The position numbers and the translations under genes are program-made. Below are positions 8,769 through 17,660 of a stretch of 64,000 nt of DNA, one piece after another. Position 1 is the first letter of the stretch, and every line of letters begins with the position of its first letter. This stretch comes from Bacillota bacterium (GTDB lineage: Bacteria > Bacillota_A > Clostridia > Lachnospirales > Lachnospiraceae). The notes below the pieces were generated by a model that ran no database searches, was not told the origin of the DNA, and saw only the letters and a program-made list of their open reading frames with translations. The DNA lies in the NCBI GenBank assembly GCA_023443625.1, contig JAEZTQ010000056.1, forward strand, positions 40,210 through 104,209, in the 5' to 3' direction.

Positions 8769-9254
8769 TTAATCGGGTATCTCTTGATATTTTATAACAT
8801 AATCATCATCATTGCTATGATATTTTATTACTGTATTTTTATTCGGGTATACCATTCCTAACTCTTCCACTGCATAGTGATATATCTGATCAAGATCAAC
8901 AGCCTCATTCACTGTTTCTAAAGCAGCATCATTATCCTTCATTAATTTAGTCAGTTCCTGCTGATTCTCTATAACTTGTCTATTCATCTGTGTAACTTCA
9001 GAATTAATCTTTAAATAATCCATACATACATATAAGGTTGCAATAATCGCTGCTGATAAGACCAACAAGGAAGTAAAATTTATTCCTGATAAGGTCTTTA
9101 CACGTCTATGTTCCTGTCTACGGGGTGAAGGGAAATCATAATATTGTTCCTCTCTCCTTGTATCAGGCATATTATTTAATTTGCGTACCGCACTACCCTC
9201 TACATAGCTTGTCCTGCTATTGTCGTATTGCCTGTGTTTTCTTTTAGGCTCCAT
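8769..9254 (-). CDS. ftsL: FtsL-like septum formation protein
   Basis: 161-aa bitopic protein: an Arg/Lys-rich cytosolic N-terminus, one membrane helix (about residues 52-70, SLLVLSAAIIATLYVCM), then a coiled-coil-like segment (about 75-110) and a short extracellular end. Such size, topology and place between rsmH and the class B PBPs match FtsL, which scaffolds the FtsQLB subcomplex and recruits the septal PBP. Sequence conservation in FtsL is low, so the call relies on topology and context. AGAGGTGA precedes the ATG. Confidence 0.75.
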   Translation of the reverse strand: MEPKRKHRQYDNSRTSYVEGSAVRKLNNMPDTRREEQYYDFPSPRRQEHRRVKTLSGINFTSLLVLSAAIIATLYVCMDYLKINSEVTQMNRQVIENQQELTKLMKDNDAALETVNEAVDLDQIYHYAVEELGMVYPNKNTVIKYHSNDDDYVIKYQEIPD

Positions 9255-9359
9255 GCAAGAATCACCTCTTTAAAGTTTTTACCCTATCACTAACCATAAA
9301 TACTAATATGAATAGTATTAGTTATTTTTTGTATTTTTATTAGTATTATAAGAAATATT

Positions 9360-10298
9360 TTATTTATTAGCCTTTTCAAAGACTCTCAATTTGGCGCTTT
9401 TTGATCTTGTGTTATCTTCTAACTCCTCTTGGGAAGGAAGTATGGGCTTTCTAGATATCACCCTTCCCCTAGGTACCTTGCCACATGCACAAACAGGAAA
9501 ATTCGGAGGGCAAGTACAAGGATTTTCATTCACCTTAAAAAAGGATTTTACAATTCTATCTTCTAAAGAATGAAAGGTTATAATACATAATCTCCCCTTT
9601 GGAGCTAACAAGTCGATCATATCCTTTAAAGTATTCTTTAACACATCCAGCTCCTTATTTAGTTCAATTCGGATTGCTTGGAAGGTTCTCTTGGACGGAT
9701 GTCCTGTAGCTATTCGAAGCTTCATTGGTATTGCTGCTTTGATTGCTTCGTTTAATTCAAAGGTAGTTTCGATAGGTTTCTCTTCACGCATTCTTACAAT
9801 ATGCTTTGCTATATTCTTAGCAAAATTATCTTCTCCGTAATCACGTATCATACGAAAAAGTTCCATCTCACTGTAGTTATTGACAATATCTTTTGCTGTT
9901 AATGAATTTCTTGTGTCCATACGCATATCAAGGGGTGCATCCACCCTATAGGAAAATCCTCTTTCTGGTGTGTCAAGCTGATAAGAGGAAACTCCAAGAT
10001 CAAGAAGAATCCCATCAACTTGTCCAACAGATAAGTCCTTTATGATTTCCTTGATATTACTGTAATTACTTCTGACAATGGTAACTTTATCTTCATATTC
10101 CGCCAGTCGTTCTCCTGCTGCTTTAATTGCCGCCTCATCCTGATCGATACCAATTAATCTTCCACTGGTTAATTCTTTTGCAATTCTTATGGAATGTCCA
10201 GCTCCACCAAGCGTTCCGTCAACATAAATTCCTTCTGGCTTAATATTCAAATTATCTATTGTTTCTTCCAACAATACTGACTTGTGTTCAAATGCCAT
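9360..10298 (-). CDS. rsmH: 16S rRNA (cytosine-1402-N4)-methyltransferase RsmH (MraW)
   Basis: SAM-dependent enzyme methylating N4 of C1402 in the ribosomal P site. About 312 aa. Signatures: [10 protein letters not shown] at the N-terminus, SAM-binding [40 protein letters not shown] and the C-terminal [13 protein letters not shown]. The longest frame starts at 10310, but that ATG lies in ATGGAGG, which serves as ribosome site for the ATG at 10298 five bases on; the protein then begins MAFEHKSV as in the family. Second gene of the dcw operon, 27 bp after mraZ. Confidence 0.96.
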   Translation of the reverse strand: MAFEHKSVLLEETIDNLNIKPEGIYVDGTLGGAGHSIRIAKELTSGRLIGIDQDEAAIKAAGERLAEYEDKVTIVRSNYSNIKEIIKDLSVGQVDGILLDLGVSSYQLDTPERGFSYRVDAPLDMRMDTRNSLTAKDIVNNYSEMELFRMIRDYGEDNFAKNIAKHIVRMREEKPIETTFELNEAIKAAIPMKLRIATGHPSKRTFQAIRIELNKELDVLKNTLKDMIDLLAPKGRLCIITFHSLEDRIVKSFFKVNENPCTCPPNFPVCACGKVPRGRVISRKPILPSQEELEDNTRSKSAKLRVFEKANK

Positions 10299-10325
10299 TT
10301 CTTCCTCCATTCTGCCTTAGACAAT

Positions 10326-10754
10326 TTAGAAACTGATACCAAACTGGCTCATATGTTCTGCGATAGCATCTACATCATCAAAATTATTATTGCTATCCCA
10401 GTTCTTTTTACTCCAGATTTCAATTTTGTTTAAAACACCAACAAAAACAATATCCTTTTCTAATCCAACGCTTTCCCGAAGGACAGCTGGTATTAAGATT
10501 CTTCCCTGCTTATCCACTTCGCATGCAGCTGCTTTACCAAAAAACCAACGTTGAAGCTGCCTTGCTTCTTTTGTGCCAGGAAGTTTTCTTACCTCAGCAG
10601 CGAAGGCTTCCCATTCGTTTTTTGGGTACGCAAATAAACAACCATCAAGACCTAAGGTTATAACAAACTCTTCACCTAAATCTTCTCTGAATTTAGCAGG
10701 TATGATGATTCTTCCTTTTGCATCTATGGAATGCTCGAATTCACCCATGAACAT
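10326..10754 (-). CDS. mraZ: Transcriptional regulator MraZ
   Basis: 142-aa protein with two SpoVT/AbrB-like MraZ repeats, each carrying the D-x-K-G-R signature (SIDAKGRIIIPAKFR near residue 9, EVDKQGRILIPAVLR near 79). MraZ forms ring-shaped oligomers that bind tandem GTGG-type boxes upstream of the dcw operon. First gene of the operon. Four such boxes are visible at 10836-10882, between the promoter at 10891-10919 and this gene, so autoregulation is very likely. AAGGTG precedes the ATG by seven bases. Confidence 0.95.
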   Translation of the reverse strand: MFMGEFEHSIDAKGRIIIPAKFREDLGEEFVITLGLDGCLFAYPKNEWEAFAAEVRKLPGTKEARQLQRWFFGKAAACEVDKQGRILIPAVLRESVGLEKDIVFVGVLNKIEIWSKKNWDSNNNFDDVDAIAEHMSQFGISF

Positions 10755-10835
10755 ATGGCAGCACCTTCTTTACAACTTGTACAATATGTTTTTATCTTAT
10801 TTATTCTAATGGCAGTTCTTCATGGTGTTCTTCCA

Positions 10836-10882
10836 CCACTTTCATGGTTTTTTACTCCACTTTACACCACTTCACTCCACTT
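10836..10882 (-). promoter_or_regulatory. MraZ operator: four GTGG boxes
   Basis: On the minus strand, four copies of (A)AAGTGG occur with CCAC on the plus strand at 10836, 10857, 10867 and 10877. The last three have an exact 10-bp period (one helical turn) and the first is 21 bp away. This matches the known MraZ-box pattern of short GTGG-containing repeats before mraZ. They lie just downstream of the predicted transcription start, where bound MraZ could block initiation or early elongation. Confidence 0.8.
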
Positions 10883-10890
10883 ATAGGTTC

Positions 10891-10919
10891 ATTTTATATT
10901 AATTTAGGGAATTAATCAA
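10891..10919 (-). promoter_or_regulatory. Predicted sigma-A promoter of the dcw operon
   Basis: Minus-strand TTGATT (-35, 10914-10919), a 17-bp spacer and TAAAAT (-10, 10891-10896). The predicted start near 10884 gives a leader of about 130 nt before mraZ, holding the MraZ boxes. Best match in the gap; not tested. Confidence 0.6.
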
Positions 10920-10927
10920 GTCTGAAA

Positions 10928-10970
10928 ATAAAAAAAAGAACCCAGAAACCCTTATTTTATTGGGATTTCC
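10928..10970 (-). terminator. Second terminator-like hairpin before the dcw promoter
   Basis: GAAATCCC and GGGTTTC arms (one bulge) with a 10-nt loop, followed on the minus strand by a run of nine T within GGGTTCTTTTTTTTT-like sequence. It lies directly upstream of the mraZ promoter and would insulate it from lgt. Confidence 0.6.
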
Positions 10971-11045
10971 GAGCTTTATCGTTAATATATCTCTATATCT
11001 AGTATATTTATTTAAAATCGAACAAATTATGTCAATATATAGACA

Positions 11046-11078
11046 AAACAGAAGGCATAGGATATTAGTCCCATGCCT
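11046..11078 (-). terminator. Terminator after lgt
   Basis: Minus-strand stem AGGCATGGGA / TCCTATGCCT (one G-T pair) with a 6-nt loop and a following TCTGTTTTGTCT tract, 20 bp past the lgt stop. Confidence 0.75.
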
Positions 11079-11096
11079 CAAATAGTAACCTCTATA

Positions 11097-12047
11097 TTAC
11101 TTCTTAATTTTCCTTAATACTCTGTTTCTTTTTACCACCAGTAATAGAACCGAAACTGCTACAATTAGTATGGATAATAGCTGGGATACAGCAATGGGCG
11201 TTCCCCAAAGGAATAACTGATCAGTACGTAGACCTTCCATCCATACTCTGCCCAAACCATAGCCAATCAAATAGAGCAACATTATCTCTCCATCAAATTT
11301 CTTATGCTTGGTATATAGAATCAGTATAATTAATAAGCTCAAATTCCACAAGGATTCGTATAAGAATATTGGATGTACCTGTATATACTCCAAACCATCT
11401 ACTACAGAGATATTATTTCGAATATCCAGCACATGTTTCAATGCCCTGGGCTTACCTGCATACATTTCCTGTAGTGAAGCAACTGACACTGTTTCTCTAA
11501 ACACCTGGGAAACCACTCTACGGTCAAGCTGCATGGCAAATAATCCCTTGGTATAAGTTCCAAAAGCTTCCCTGTTAAAAAAATTACCAAAGCGGCCAAT
11601 TATCTGCCCTGTGATTAGCCCGATACAGCCAGTATCAACTAAAAGCCAAAAGGAATATTTCTTAATTCTCGTATATATTACAGCCGTTACGACCGCTCCT
11701 ATAATACCACCATAAATGGCCAATCCGCCATTTCTGATATTAAGAATTGACAAGGGATTATCTGCAAACTCCTCCCAGGCAAAAACCACATAGTAAAGCC
11801 TGGCGCATACTACAGATACAGCAATCACCACCAATGCAAAATCCAAATAAATCTCTGCATTCTGATTAGTCCTTCTAGCCATCCATTCAGTAATCAGCCA
11901 GCCAAGTAGCATACCTATACCAATAACCACTCCATAGAATGCAATACGAAAGCCAAATATATCGAAACCAGAAGCTATATTATTAAGCTCAATTCCTAAA
12001 TTGGGGAAATTAATATTGGTGTTTATACTATCAAGCAAACCTTTCAC
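11097..12047 (-). CDS. lgt: Prolipoprotein diacylglyceryl transferase Lgt
   Basis: Polytopic membrane enzyme (316 aa, about seven segments) that moves diacylglycerol from phosphatidylglycerol to the lipobox Cys of prelipoproteins. The Lgt signature GQIIGRFGNFFNREAFG lies near residues 140-156, and the HPIFLYES box with the conserved Tyr near 245. A segment of about 50 residues between these boxes is longer than in short Lgt forms but common in Clostridia. 19 bp separate it from ychF upstream. It serves lipoproteins such as the GerMN protein at 34 kb. Confidence 0.95.
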   Translation of the reverse strand: MKGLLDSINTNINFPNLGIELNNIASGFDIFGFRIAFYGVVIGIGMLLGWLITEWMARRTNQNAEIYLDFALVVIAVSVVCARLYYVVFAWEEFADNPLSILNIRNGGLAIYGGIIGAVVTAVIYTRIKKYSFWLLVDTGCIGLITGQIIGRFGNFFNREAFGTYTKGLFAMQLDRRVVSQVFRETVSVASLQEMYAGKPRALKHVLDIRNNISVVDGLEYIQVHPIFLYESLWNLSLLIILILYTKHKKFDGEIMLLYLIGYGLGRVWMEGLRTDQLFLWGTPIAVSQLLSILIVAVSVLLLVVKRNRVLRKIKK

Positions 12048-12066
12048 CGCTTTCTCTTATATATCC

Positions 12067-13164
12067 TTATACATTAAATCGGAATAGAACTACATCTCCA
12101 TCTAAAACTACATATTCTTTTCCTTCAGAACGAACCAATCCTTTTTCCTTAGCAGCATTATAACTTCCACATTCAATCAAATTCTCATAACTTACAATTT
12201 CTGCACGAATAAATCCTCGTTCAAAATCAGAGTGTATCTTACCGGCAGCCTGAGGAGCCTTAGTACCTTCTTTGATCGTCCATGCTCTTGTTTCCTTGGG
12301 ACCTGCAGTAAGATAGCTAATGAGTCCCAGTAACCTGTAACTAGCTTTTATTAATTTCTCCAGACCTGATTCCTTGAGACCTAGTTCCTCTAGGAACATT
12401 TTCTTCTCTTCATCCTCTAGTTCTGCTATTTCTTGCTCAATCTGTGCACAAACAACAAAAGCTTCTGAATTCTCCTCTTTTGCGTATGCTCGAAGGGATT
12501 TTACATAGTCATTATTATCTCCATCCTCAGCCAAATTATCCTCTTTCACATTCGCTGCATAGATAACAGGCTTCGCAGTTAGTAGATTATAACTATCTAA
12601 CAATTCCTGTTCCTCCTCATCCTCGGCCGTAAAGGTTTTTGCCCTATTTCCTTCTTCCAGATATGCTTTAAGGCGCTCTAACATAGCAAGCTCTTTTGTC
12701 TGTGTCTTATCATTCTTCGCACCTTTTGCTACTTTGGAAATTCTTCTTTCCAAAATCTCAATATCCGAAAAAATTAATTCAAGATTAATTGTTTCGATAT
12801 CTCTTAGAGGATTAACAGAGCCATCTACATGGATGACATTTCCATCTTCAAAACAACGCACAACATGAACAATAGCATCAACTTCTCTAATATTAGATAA
12901 AAATTGATTACCTAGTCCTTCTCCTTTAGAAGCTCCCTTAACAAGGCCTGCTATATCAACAAATTCTATGGTTGCAGCAATTACCTTTTCTGTATTATAT
13001 AAATCTCCTAAAACCTTTAGTCTCTCATCGGGTACAGGTACAATTCCCACATTGGGATCAATGGTACAAAAGGGGTAATTTGCTGATTCTGCTCCTGCTT
13101 TGGTTAATGAGTTAAAAAGAGTGCTCTTACCAACATTGGGTAAGCCTACAATACCTAATTTCAT
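12067..13164 (-). CDS. ychF: Redox-responsive ATPase/GTPase YchF (Obg family)
   Basis: 365-aa TRAFAC P-loop protein of the Obg subfamily. G1 GLPNVGKST at residues 7-15, G3 DIAGLVKGAS near 70, an NxxE-type specificity site (YAANVKEDN) as in ATP-preferring YchF, a helical insert (about 130-180) and a C-terminal TGS domain with TRAWTIKEGTKAPQAAGKIHSDFERGFIRAE. It associates with ribosomes and has been linked to stress response. The gene follows thiN on the same strand with a 45-bp gap. Confidence 0.95.
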   Translation of the reverse strand: MKLGIVGLPNVGKSTLFNSLTKAGAESANYPFCTIDPNVGIVPVPDERLKVLGDLYNTEKVIAATIEFVDIAGLVKGASKGEGLGNQFLSNIREVDAIVHVVRCFEDGNVIHVDGSVNPLRDIETINLELIFSDIEILERRISKVAKGAKNDKTQTKELAMLERLKAYLEEGNRAKTFTAEDEEEQELLDSYNLLTAKPVIYAANVKEDNLAEDGDNNDYVKSLRAYAKEENSEAFVVCAQIEQEIAELEDEEKKMFLEELGLKESGLEKLIKASYRLLGLISYLTAGPKETRAWTIKEGTKAPQAAGKIHSDFERGFIRAEIVSYENLIECGSYNAAKEKGLVRSEGKEYVVLDGDVVLFRFNV

Positions 13165-13209
13165 TCGTGTCTTCCTTCCTTATATATACTTCTAACGGAC
13201 TTACATAAG

Positions 13210-13878
13210 CTAATCTCTTGATTCTATCACAATTAAAATGCCTTCTAAAATCTCAATTATTCCTACTTCTTCCTTAATCTCGTTACTAATTCCCAAGCTG
13301 CTACCTATGCCATAAGTTATATCCTTGAGGGGATATTTGAATCCCTTTAAAGTTAAGCCTTTCACTTGCTCACCAAAGGGCAGTAAGGAAACATTTTCGC
13401 CAAATTGTTTCTCTTTGATAATGGTAAAGCTCTCATTTTTTAAATATATTTTATTGTTTGGATCCACAAGGAATGCATTGATTTGTAGCTCCATAGGAAG
13501 CATTAGTAAATGGATATTGGCCAATGTATGATCTATTCTACTTCCTGTCCCTCCAACAATATAAATATCAGTGGCTTTATGCTCTAATGCAAGTTCAATT
13601 GCAATCTCTGTATCAGTTTTATCCTTCTCTGTGGGATAAGTATAAATGGGTATAGTACTTGCGCTGTATTTTGTAATAACCTCCTCAGGAACGGAATCGA
13701 AATCTCCTACAATCCAATCAGGCTTAATATTTAATCTGTCTGCTATAGTCAAGCCATAATCAGCAGCTATTATCATGGAAAAATTTTCTTTCCGTAAAAA
13801 ATCAGATAAGAAGGACTCATCGACCCTTCCGCCTGAAATTATTAACATCTTCTTTTCCATACCATTCACATTTGTCAT
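13210..13878 (-). CDS. thiN: Thiamine pyrophosphokinase
   Basis: Makes thiamine diphosphate from thiamine and ATP in the cytosol. 222 aa, usual size. The N-terminal catalytic domain shows ADYGLTIADRLNIKPDWIVGDFDSVP and PTEKDKTDTEIAIELAL, whose acidic residues bind Mg-ATP; the GGTGSRIDHTLANIHLL segment and a C-terminal beta domain binding thiamine follow. It sits after rpe and rsgA, the same order as in Bacillus (rsgA-rpe-thiN). The exact start is uncertain: M1 at 13878 or the ATG at 13860. Confidence 0.9.
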   Translation of the reverse strand: MTNVNGMEKKMLIISGGRVDESFLSDFLRKENFSMIIAADYGLTIADRLNIKPDWIVGDFDSVPEEVITKYSASTIPIYTYPTEKDKTDTEIAIELALEHKATDIYIVGGTGSRIDHTLANIHLLMLPMELQINAFLVDPNNKIYLKNESFTIIKEKQFGENVSLLPFGEQVKGLTLKGFKYPLKDITYGIGSSLGISNEIKEEVGIIEILEGILIVIESRD

Positions 13879-13927
13879 AGTTAATCACCCAAGAGCAAGT
13901 CTCAAATTATCCTGTAGAGCATCTAAC

Positions 13928-14596
13928 TTATTTGAGGCTGCTAAAATCATTGAATTTCTTTTTGAACTCCCTAATATTATCTGTAATACTTCCTCTAAAC
14001 ACTGAGGTTCCAGCTACTATAACATTCGCTCCGGCATTTAATACATCCTGTACATTATCTGTGGAAATACCTCCATCCACTTCAATATCAACCAAAGCAC
14101 CTGATTTTGCAATCATTTCTTTTAAGTTACAGATTTTATCCAGTGATCCGGGTATAAAGGCTTGTCCTCCAAATCCAGGATTAACTGTCATAACTAATAT
14201 CATATCAATATCACTCAGTATATATTCCAATACACTCAGTGGTGTTGCCGGATTTAAGGAAACTCCTGCTTTTAATCCTAATTCTTTAATTCTGGTAACT
14301 GTTCTATGCAAATGGGTACATGCTTCTGCATGAACGGTTATAATATCCGCACCAGCATTCTTAAATTCTTCCAAATACCTTATTGGTTCATCAATCATTA
14401 GATGAACATCAAAAATAAGCTTCGAATTTTTTCGTATCGAAGCAATTAATGGCATCCCAAAACTAATACTTGGAACATAATTTCCGTCCATAACATCAAT
14501 ATGGAGATAATCTGCTTTGGACTGTTCAATCAGAGCGATTTGCTCCCCAAGTATATTGAAATCTGCCGCAAGTATGGATGGAGCAAGTTTTATCAT
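13928..14596 (-). CDS. rpe: Ribulose-phosphate 3-epimerase
   Basis: TIM-barrel enzyme interconverting D-ribulose 5-phosphate and D-xylulose 5-phosphate in the pentose phosphate pathway. About 222 aa. Marks: KLAPSILAADF at the start, LHIDVMDGNYVPSISFG (metal site), MTVNPGFGGQAF and EVDGGIS. The longer frame begins at a TTG (14617); the ATG at 14596 gives the canonical N-terminus MIKLAPSIL and is preferred, though its ribosome site is only fair (AAAGG 13 bases upstream). Between rsgA and thiN. Confidence 0.95.
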   Translation of the reverse strand: MIKLAPSILAADFNILGEQIALIEQSKADYLHIDVMDGNYVPSISFGMPLIASIRKNSKLIFDVHLMIDEPIRYLEEFKNAGADIITVHAEACTHLHRTVTRIKELGLKAGVSLNPATPLSVLEYILSDIDMILVMTVNPGFGGQAFIPGSLDKICNLKEMIAKSGALVDIEVDGGISTDNVQDVLNAGANVIVAGTSVFRGSITDNIREFKKKFNDFSSLK

Positions 14597-14636
14597 AATG
14601 AAACCCAAACCTTTCAAGTTGTATTGATGGTTTAAA

Positions 14637-15518
14637 CTAATATCTTTTTTGGTTCTTTAATTCCTCATAAAGAGTTATATAATTTTCATATCTTACTTTG
14701 CTTATTTTATTATTTTTTAATGCTTCCTTTACTGCGCAACCTGGCTCATTCAAATGATTACAGCCATTAAAGCGGCATTCCTGCTCATACTCATGAAACT
14801 CAATAAAGTAATCTTTCAATTCTTCCTTTTCAATCTCGTTGATATAAAGGGTACTAAAGCCAGGGGTATCCATAATGTAGGTGTTGTTTTCTACAAAAAT
14901 CAACTCTGAATGTCTGGTTGTATGCTTGCCTCGTTTAATCTTCTCGCTAATATCACCTGTCTCCATCTTGACTTTAGGCTGGAGCAGATTAATAAAAGTT
15001 GACTTACCAACCCCTGAGGGGCCGGCAAGGACCGTAGTCTTACCCTTAATTAATTCATAAAGAAGAGAAATGCCTTCCTTTTGAAGCATACTGGCGAATA
15101 CTACTTTATGGCCGCATCGCTTATAGATATTCTCTAATAATGCAATTTCATTATCATCTACAATATCCATTTTATTAAAGCATAGGATTGTTTCCACCTT
15201 CTGCCTCTCCATCATAATCAAAAAGCGATCCAGCAAATTTAAATTTGGACAGGGCTCGGCTGCCGCAAAGATGACCATTGCCTGATCAACATTTGCGACA
15301 GCGGGCCTGATTAATTCATTCTTTCTAGGTAAAATATCTATAATTGTGCCTTTGCCTTCCGGCTGATCATCTGTATGGATTTTTACATCATCACCCACCA
15401 GAGGCTTAATCTTCTGGTTGCGAAAGATTCCCTTCGCCTTACATTCATAGATAATATCAGTCTCCGGTGAATGAATATAGTAAAACCCTGCAATACCTTT
15501 GATAATCTTTCCTCTCAA
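14637..15518 (-). CDS. rsgA: Ribosome small subunit-dependent GTPase RsgA
   Basis: Circularly permuted GTPase assisting late 30S maturation. 293 aa. An N-terminal OB fold is followed by G4 FNKMD (about residue 120), G1 GPSGVGKST (about 170), G3 DTPG (about 215) and a C-terminal zinc-knuckle CRFNGCNHLNEPGC. Its start lies only 2 bp after the prkC stop, as in Bacillus where prpC-prkC-rsgA-rpe-thiN are also in this order. RsgA is a known substrate of PrkC-type kinases, which fits the operon. Confidence 0.95.
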   Translation of the reverse strand: MRGKIIKGIAGFYYIHSPETDIIYECKAKGIFRNQKIKPLVGDDVKIHTDDQPEGKGTIIDILPRKNELIRPAVANVDQAMVIFAAAEPCPNLNLLDRFLIMMERQKVETILCFNKMDIVDDNEIALLENIYKRCGHKVVFASMLQKEGISLLYELIKGKTTVLAGPSGVGKSTFINLLQPKVKMETGDISEKIKRGKHTTRHSELIFVENNTYIMDTPGFSTLYINEIEKEELKDYFIEFHEYEQECRFNGCNHLNEPGCAVKEALKNNKISKVRYENYITLYEELKNQKRY

Positions 15519-15520
15519 GC

Positions 15521-17644
15521 TTAATTCTCCTCAGGTTCAAAATAAACTGTCCAGGTATAGGCCTCTGTGTCACCTGGTAAGATGAATTTCTTACCATTGA
15601 CATACATGGTAACTGTACCCTCAGACGGACTATCGGAGTACAATTCATCACCACCATAATAAAATGGAAATTCCGAAGCAGACATTGCGCCAGAATAAAT
15701 ATCTCTCTTTACTCCGTCTTGCTCAAGTACAAACTTAACATTTACACTGTCATCCTCTTCCACATCAATAAAATCAAAGGGATTTATATCATCAATTTCT
15801 AAATACCCATAATAACCAGTAGGCTCCGGACCCTTACTTATTGTGATGTTAATTTTAGTACCTTTATCAACCTTAACACCAGCCGTAGTACTTTGATAGG
15901 TTATACGATCTACTGCATAATTGCTGGAATACTCGTAACCAATTTCACCAAGAGATAATCCCACTGCTGCAAGAGCTGTTTCTGCCTCAGTTTTGGTCTT
16001 ATCTATGATGCTAGGAACATCAACCTGTTTATTTTCAGGACCATTACTAATGGTTACAGTAACCTTATCTCCTGCCTTTACAATTGTTCCTCTCACAGGA
16101 CTGGTAGAGATAACTTCACCCTTCGCATACACATCGCTGAAGGCATAAACAGGATCCCAAATTAATCCCTTCTCCACAATCTTTGCCTGCGCATTGGCTT
16201 CTGTTTGACCGTCAACATTAGGAACCTCTATAGGTTGCTGTCCCTGGCTGATGGTAAGAATAATCGTTGATCCTTTTTTAACAGATTGACCATCGCTGGG
16301 ATATTGCTTCATAATCTGTCCCTTTTCATATTCATCTGAATAATCTTCTTTACCTGCATCAATAAATGCATCGGGATCATCGGCCAAAATTCTCGCCTTC
16401 GCATCCTCTACTGTTAGTCCAAGAACCTTAGGAACTTCATAGGTCTCTGCAGAAAGTCCCAGTGTTGGAGTAGCTTCTGCTGGCTCTGTGGGTGCCAGGC
16501 TAATAGTCACTCCCGGTGTTGGATCAGCTGGAGTTTTATTATCTTTACCTGAAGTAAGGAAATATCCTACCACGATAAAAATTACCACTACTAATACAAC
16601 TGCAGTTACAATAGATGCTATCATAAAGACTTTATCAATCTTAGAATCTACTGTTTCTAAATCCTCATCCTCTTCCTCAATTGCTTTGGTTGGATGAATA
16701 TTCTTTGTGGGGCGTGAATCTTCTTCAATATAGGCTCCACTTTTAATCTTACTTAAATCATCTGAAATATTAATGGTAGGTGAATCCGTTGCAACAAAGG
16801 CAGGAATTTGTACAAAATCACCGTCAGGATTAGAAATGGCTCTCTTTAAATCTGCAATTAACTCAGAGGAGGTATGATATCTTCTCTCCGGTCTTTTTTG
16901 CATACATTTTTGAACTATTTTATCAATGCTCACAGGAATCTCAGGATCTAATTCACGAAGAGGCATAGCCTCACCCTGAATGTGAAGAAGGGCAACTGAT
17001 ACCGTATTGTCCCCAGCAAAGGGAACCTTACCGGAAAGCATCTCATACAAGGTTACACCCAGGGAATATATATCACTCTTCTCATCACTATATCCACCTC
17101 TTGCCTGTTCCGGTGATAAATAATGTACAGACCCCATGGCATTAGAAGTTATGGTATTGGAATTGGTTGCCTTAGCAATACCAAAATCCGTTACCTTCAC
17201 TTTACCATCTCTTGAAATAATAATATTCTGGGGTTTAATATCTCTATGGATTATGTTATTGTCATGTGCTGCTTCCATTCCCTGAGCAATCTGAATACCA
17301 ATGCCCACTGCTTCCTTAATCTCTAGTTTACCCTTTCTTTCTATAAATCTTTTGAGGGTAATTCCTTCGACCAGTTCCATTACTATAAAATGCAAACCAT
17401 CGTCATCACCAACATCATAAACATTAACAATGTTAGGATGAGATAATCCTGCAGCTGACTGAGCTTCTCCTCTGAATTTATTTACAAAACTTTTGTCACT
17501 GGAATATTCAGGTTTTAAAACCTTAATGGCTACAAATCGATTTAGTCTTAGGTCCTTAGCCTTGTAAACATCAGCCATACCGCCAGAACCGACATTATCC
17601 ACCACTTCATAGCGATCACTGATGATCATACCAGGTTTTAACAT
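15521..17644 (-). CDS. prkC: Serine/threonine protein kinase PrkC with PASTA domains
   Basis: Membrane-spanning Hanks-type kinase sensing cell-wall fragments. Kinase domain (about 10-270) with VGSGGMADVYKA, VAIK, HRDIKPQN and DFGIAKA and activation loop GSVHYLSPEQARGG; juxtamembrane stretch rich in Glu/Asp; one membrane helix near 345-370; then three PASTA repeats (about 408-620) and an extra C-terminal domain of roughly 85 residues that ends the protein. The longest frame starts at a GTG at 17653, but that GTG is part of the GAGGTG ribosome site for the ATG at 17644. Forms an operon with the phosphatase prpC just upstream (gap 16 bp). Confidence 0.95.
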   Translation of the reverse strand: MLKPGMIISDRYEVVDNVGSGGMADVYKAKDLRLNRFVAIKVLKPEYSSDKSFVNKFRGEAQSAAGLSHPNIVNVYDVGDDDGLHFIVMELVEGITLKRFIERKGKLEIKEAVGIGIQIAQGMEAAHDNNIIHRDIKPQNIIISRDGKVKVTDFGIAKATNSNTITSNAMGSVHYLSPEQARGGYSDEKSDIYSLGVTLYEMLSGKVPFAGDNTVSVALLHIQGEAMPLRELDPEIPVSIDKIVQKCMQKRPERRYHTSSELIADLKRAISNPDGDFVQIPAFVATDSPTINISDDLSKIKSGAYIEEDSRPTKNIHPTKAIEEEDEDLETVDSKIDKVFMIASIVTAVVLVVVIFIVVGYFLTSGKDNKTPADPTPGVTISLAPTEPAEATPTLGLSAETYEVPKVLGLTVEDAKARILADDPDAFIDAGKEDYSDEYEKGQIMKQYPSDGQSVKKGSTIILTISQGQQPIEVPNVDGQTEANAQAKIVEKGLIWDPVYAFSDVYAKGEVISTSPVRGTIVKAGDKVTVTISNGPENKQVDVPSIIDKTKTEAETALAAVGLSLGEIGYEYSSNYAVDRITYQSTTAGVKVDKGTKINITISKGPEPTGYYGYLEIDDINPFDFIDVEEDDSVNVKFVLEQDGVKRDIYSGAMSASEFPFYYGGDELYSDSPSEGTVTMYVNGKKFILPGDTEAYTWTVYFEPEEN

Positions 17645-17660
17645 TGCATTCACCTCTTTT

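Larger units (their letters stand above)
10755..11096. other. lgt-mraZ intergenic region
   Basis: 340 bp between two minus-strand operons. Reading leftwards it holds two terminator-like hairpins that end the lgt transcript, then the dcw promoter, the MraZ boxes and the mraZ leader. No coding frame with a ribosome site was found. Confidence 0.7.
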
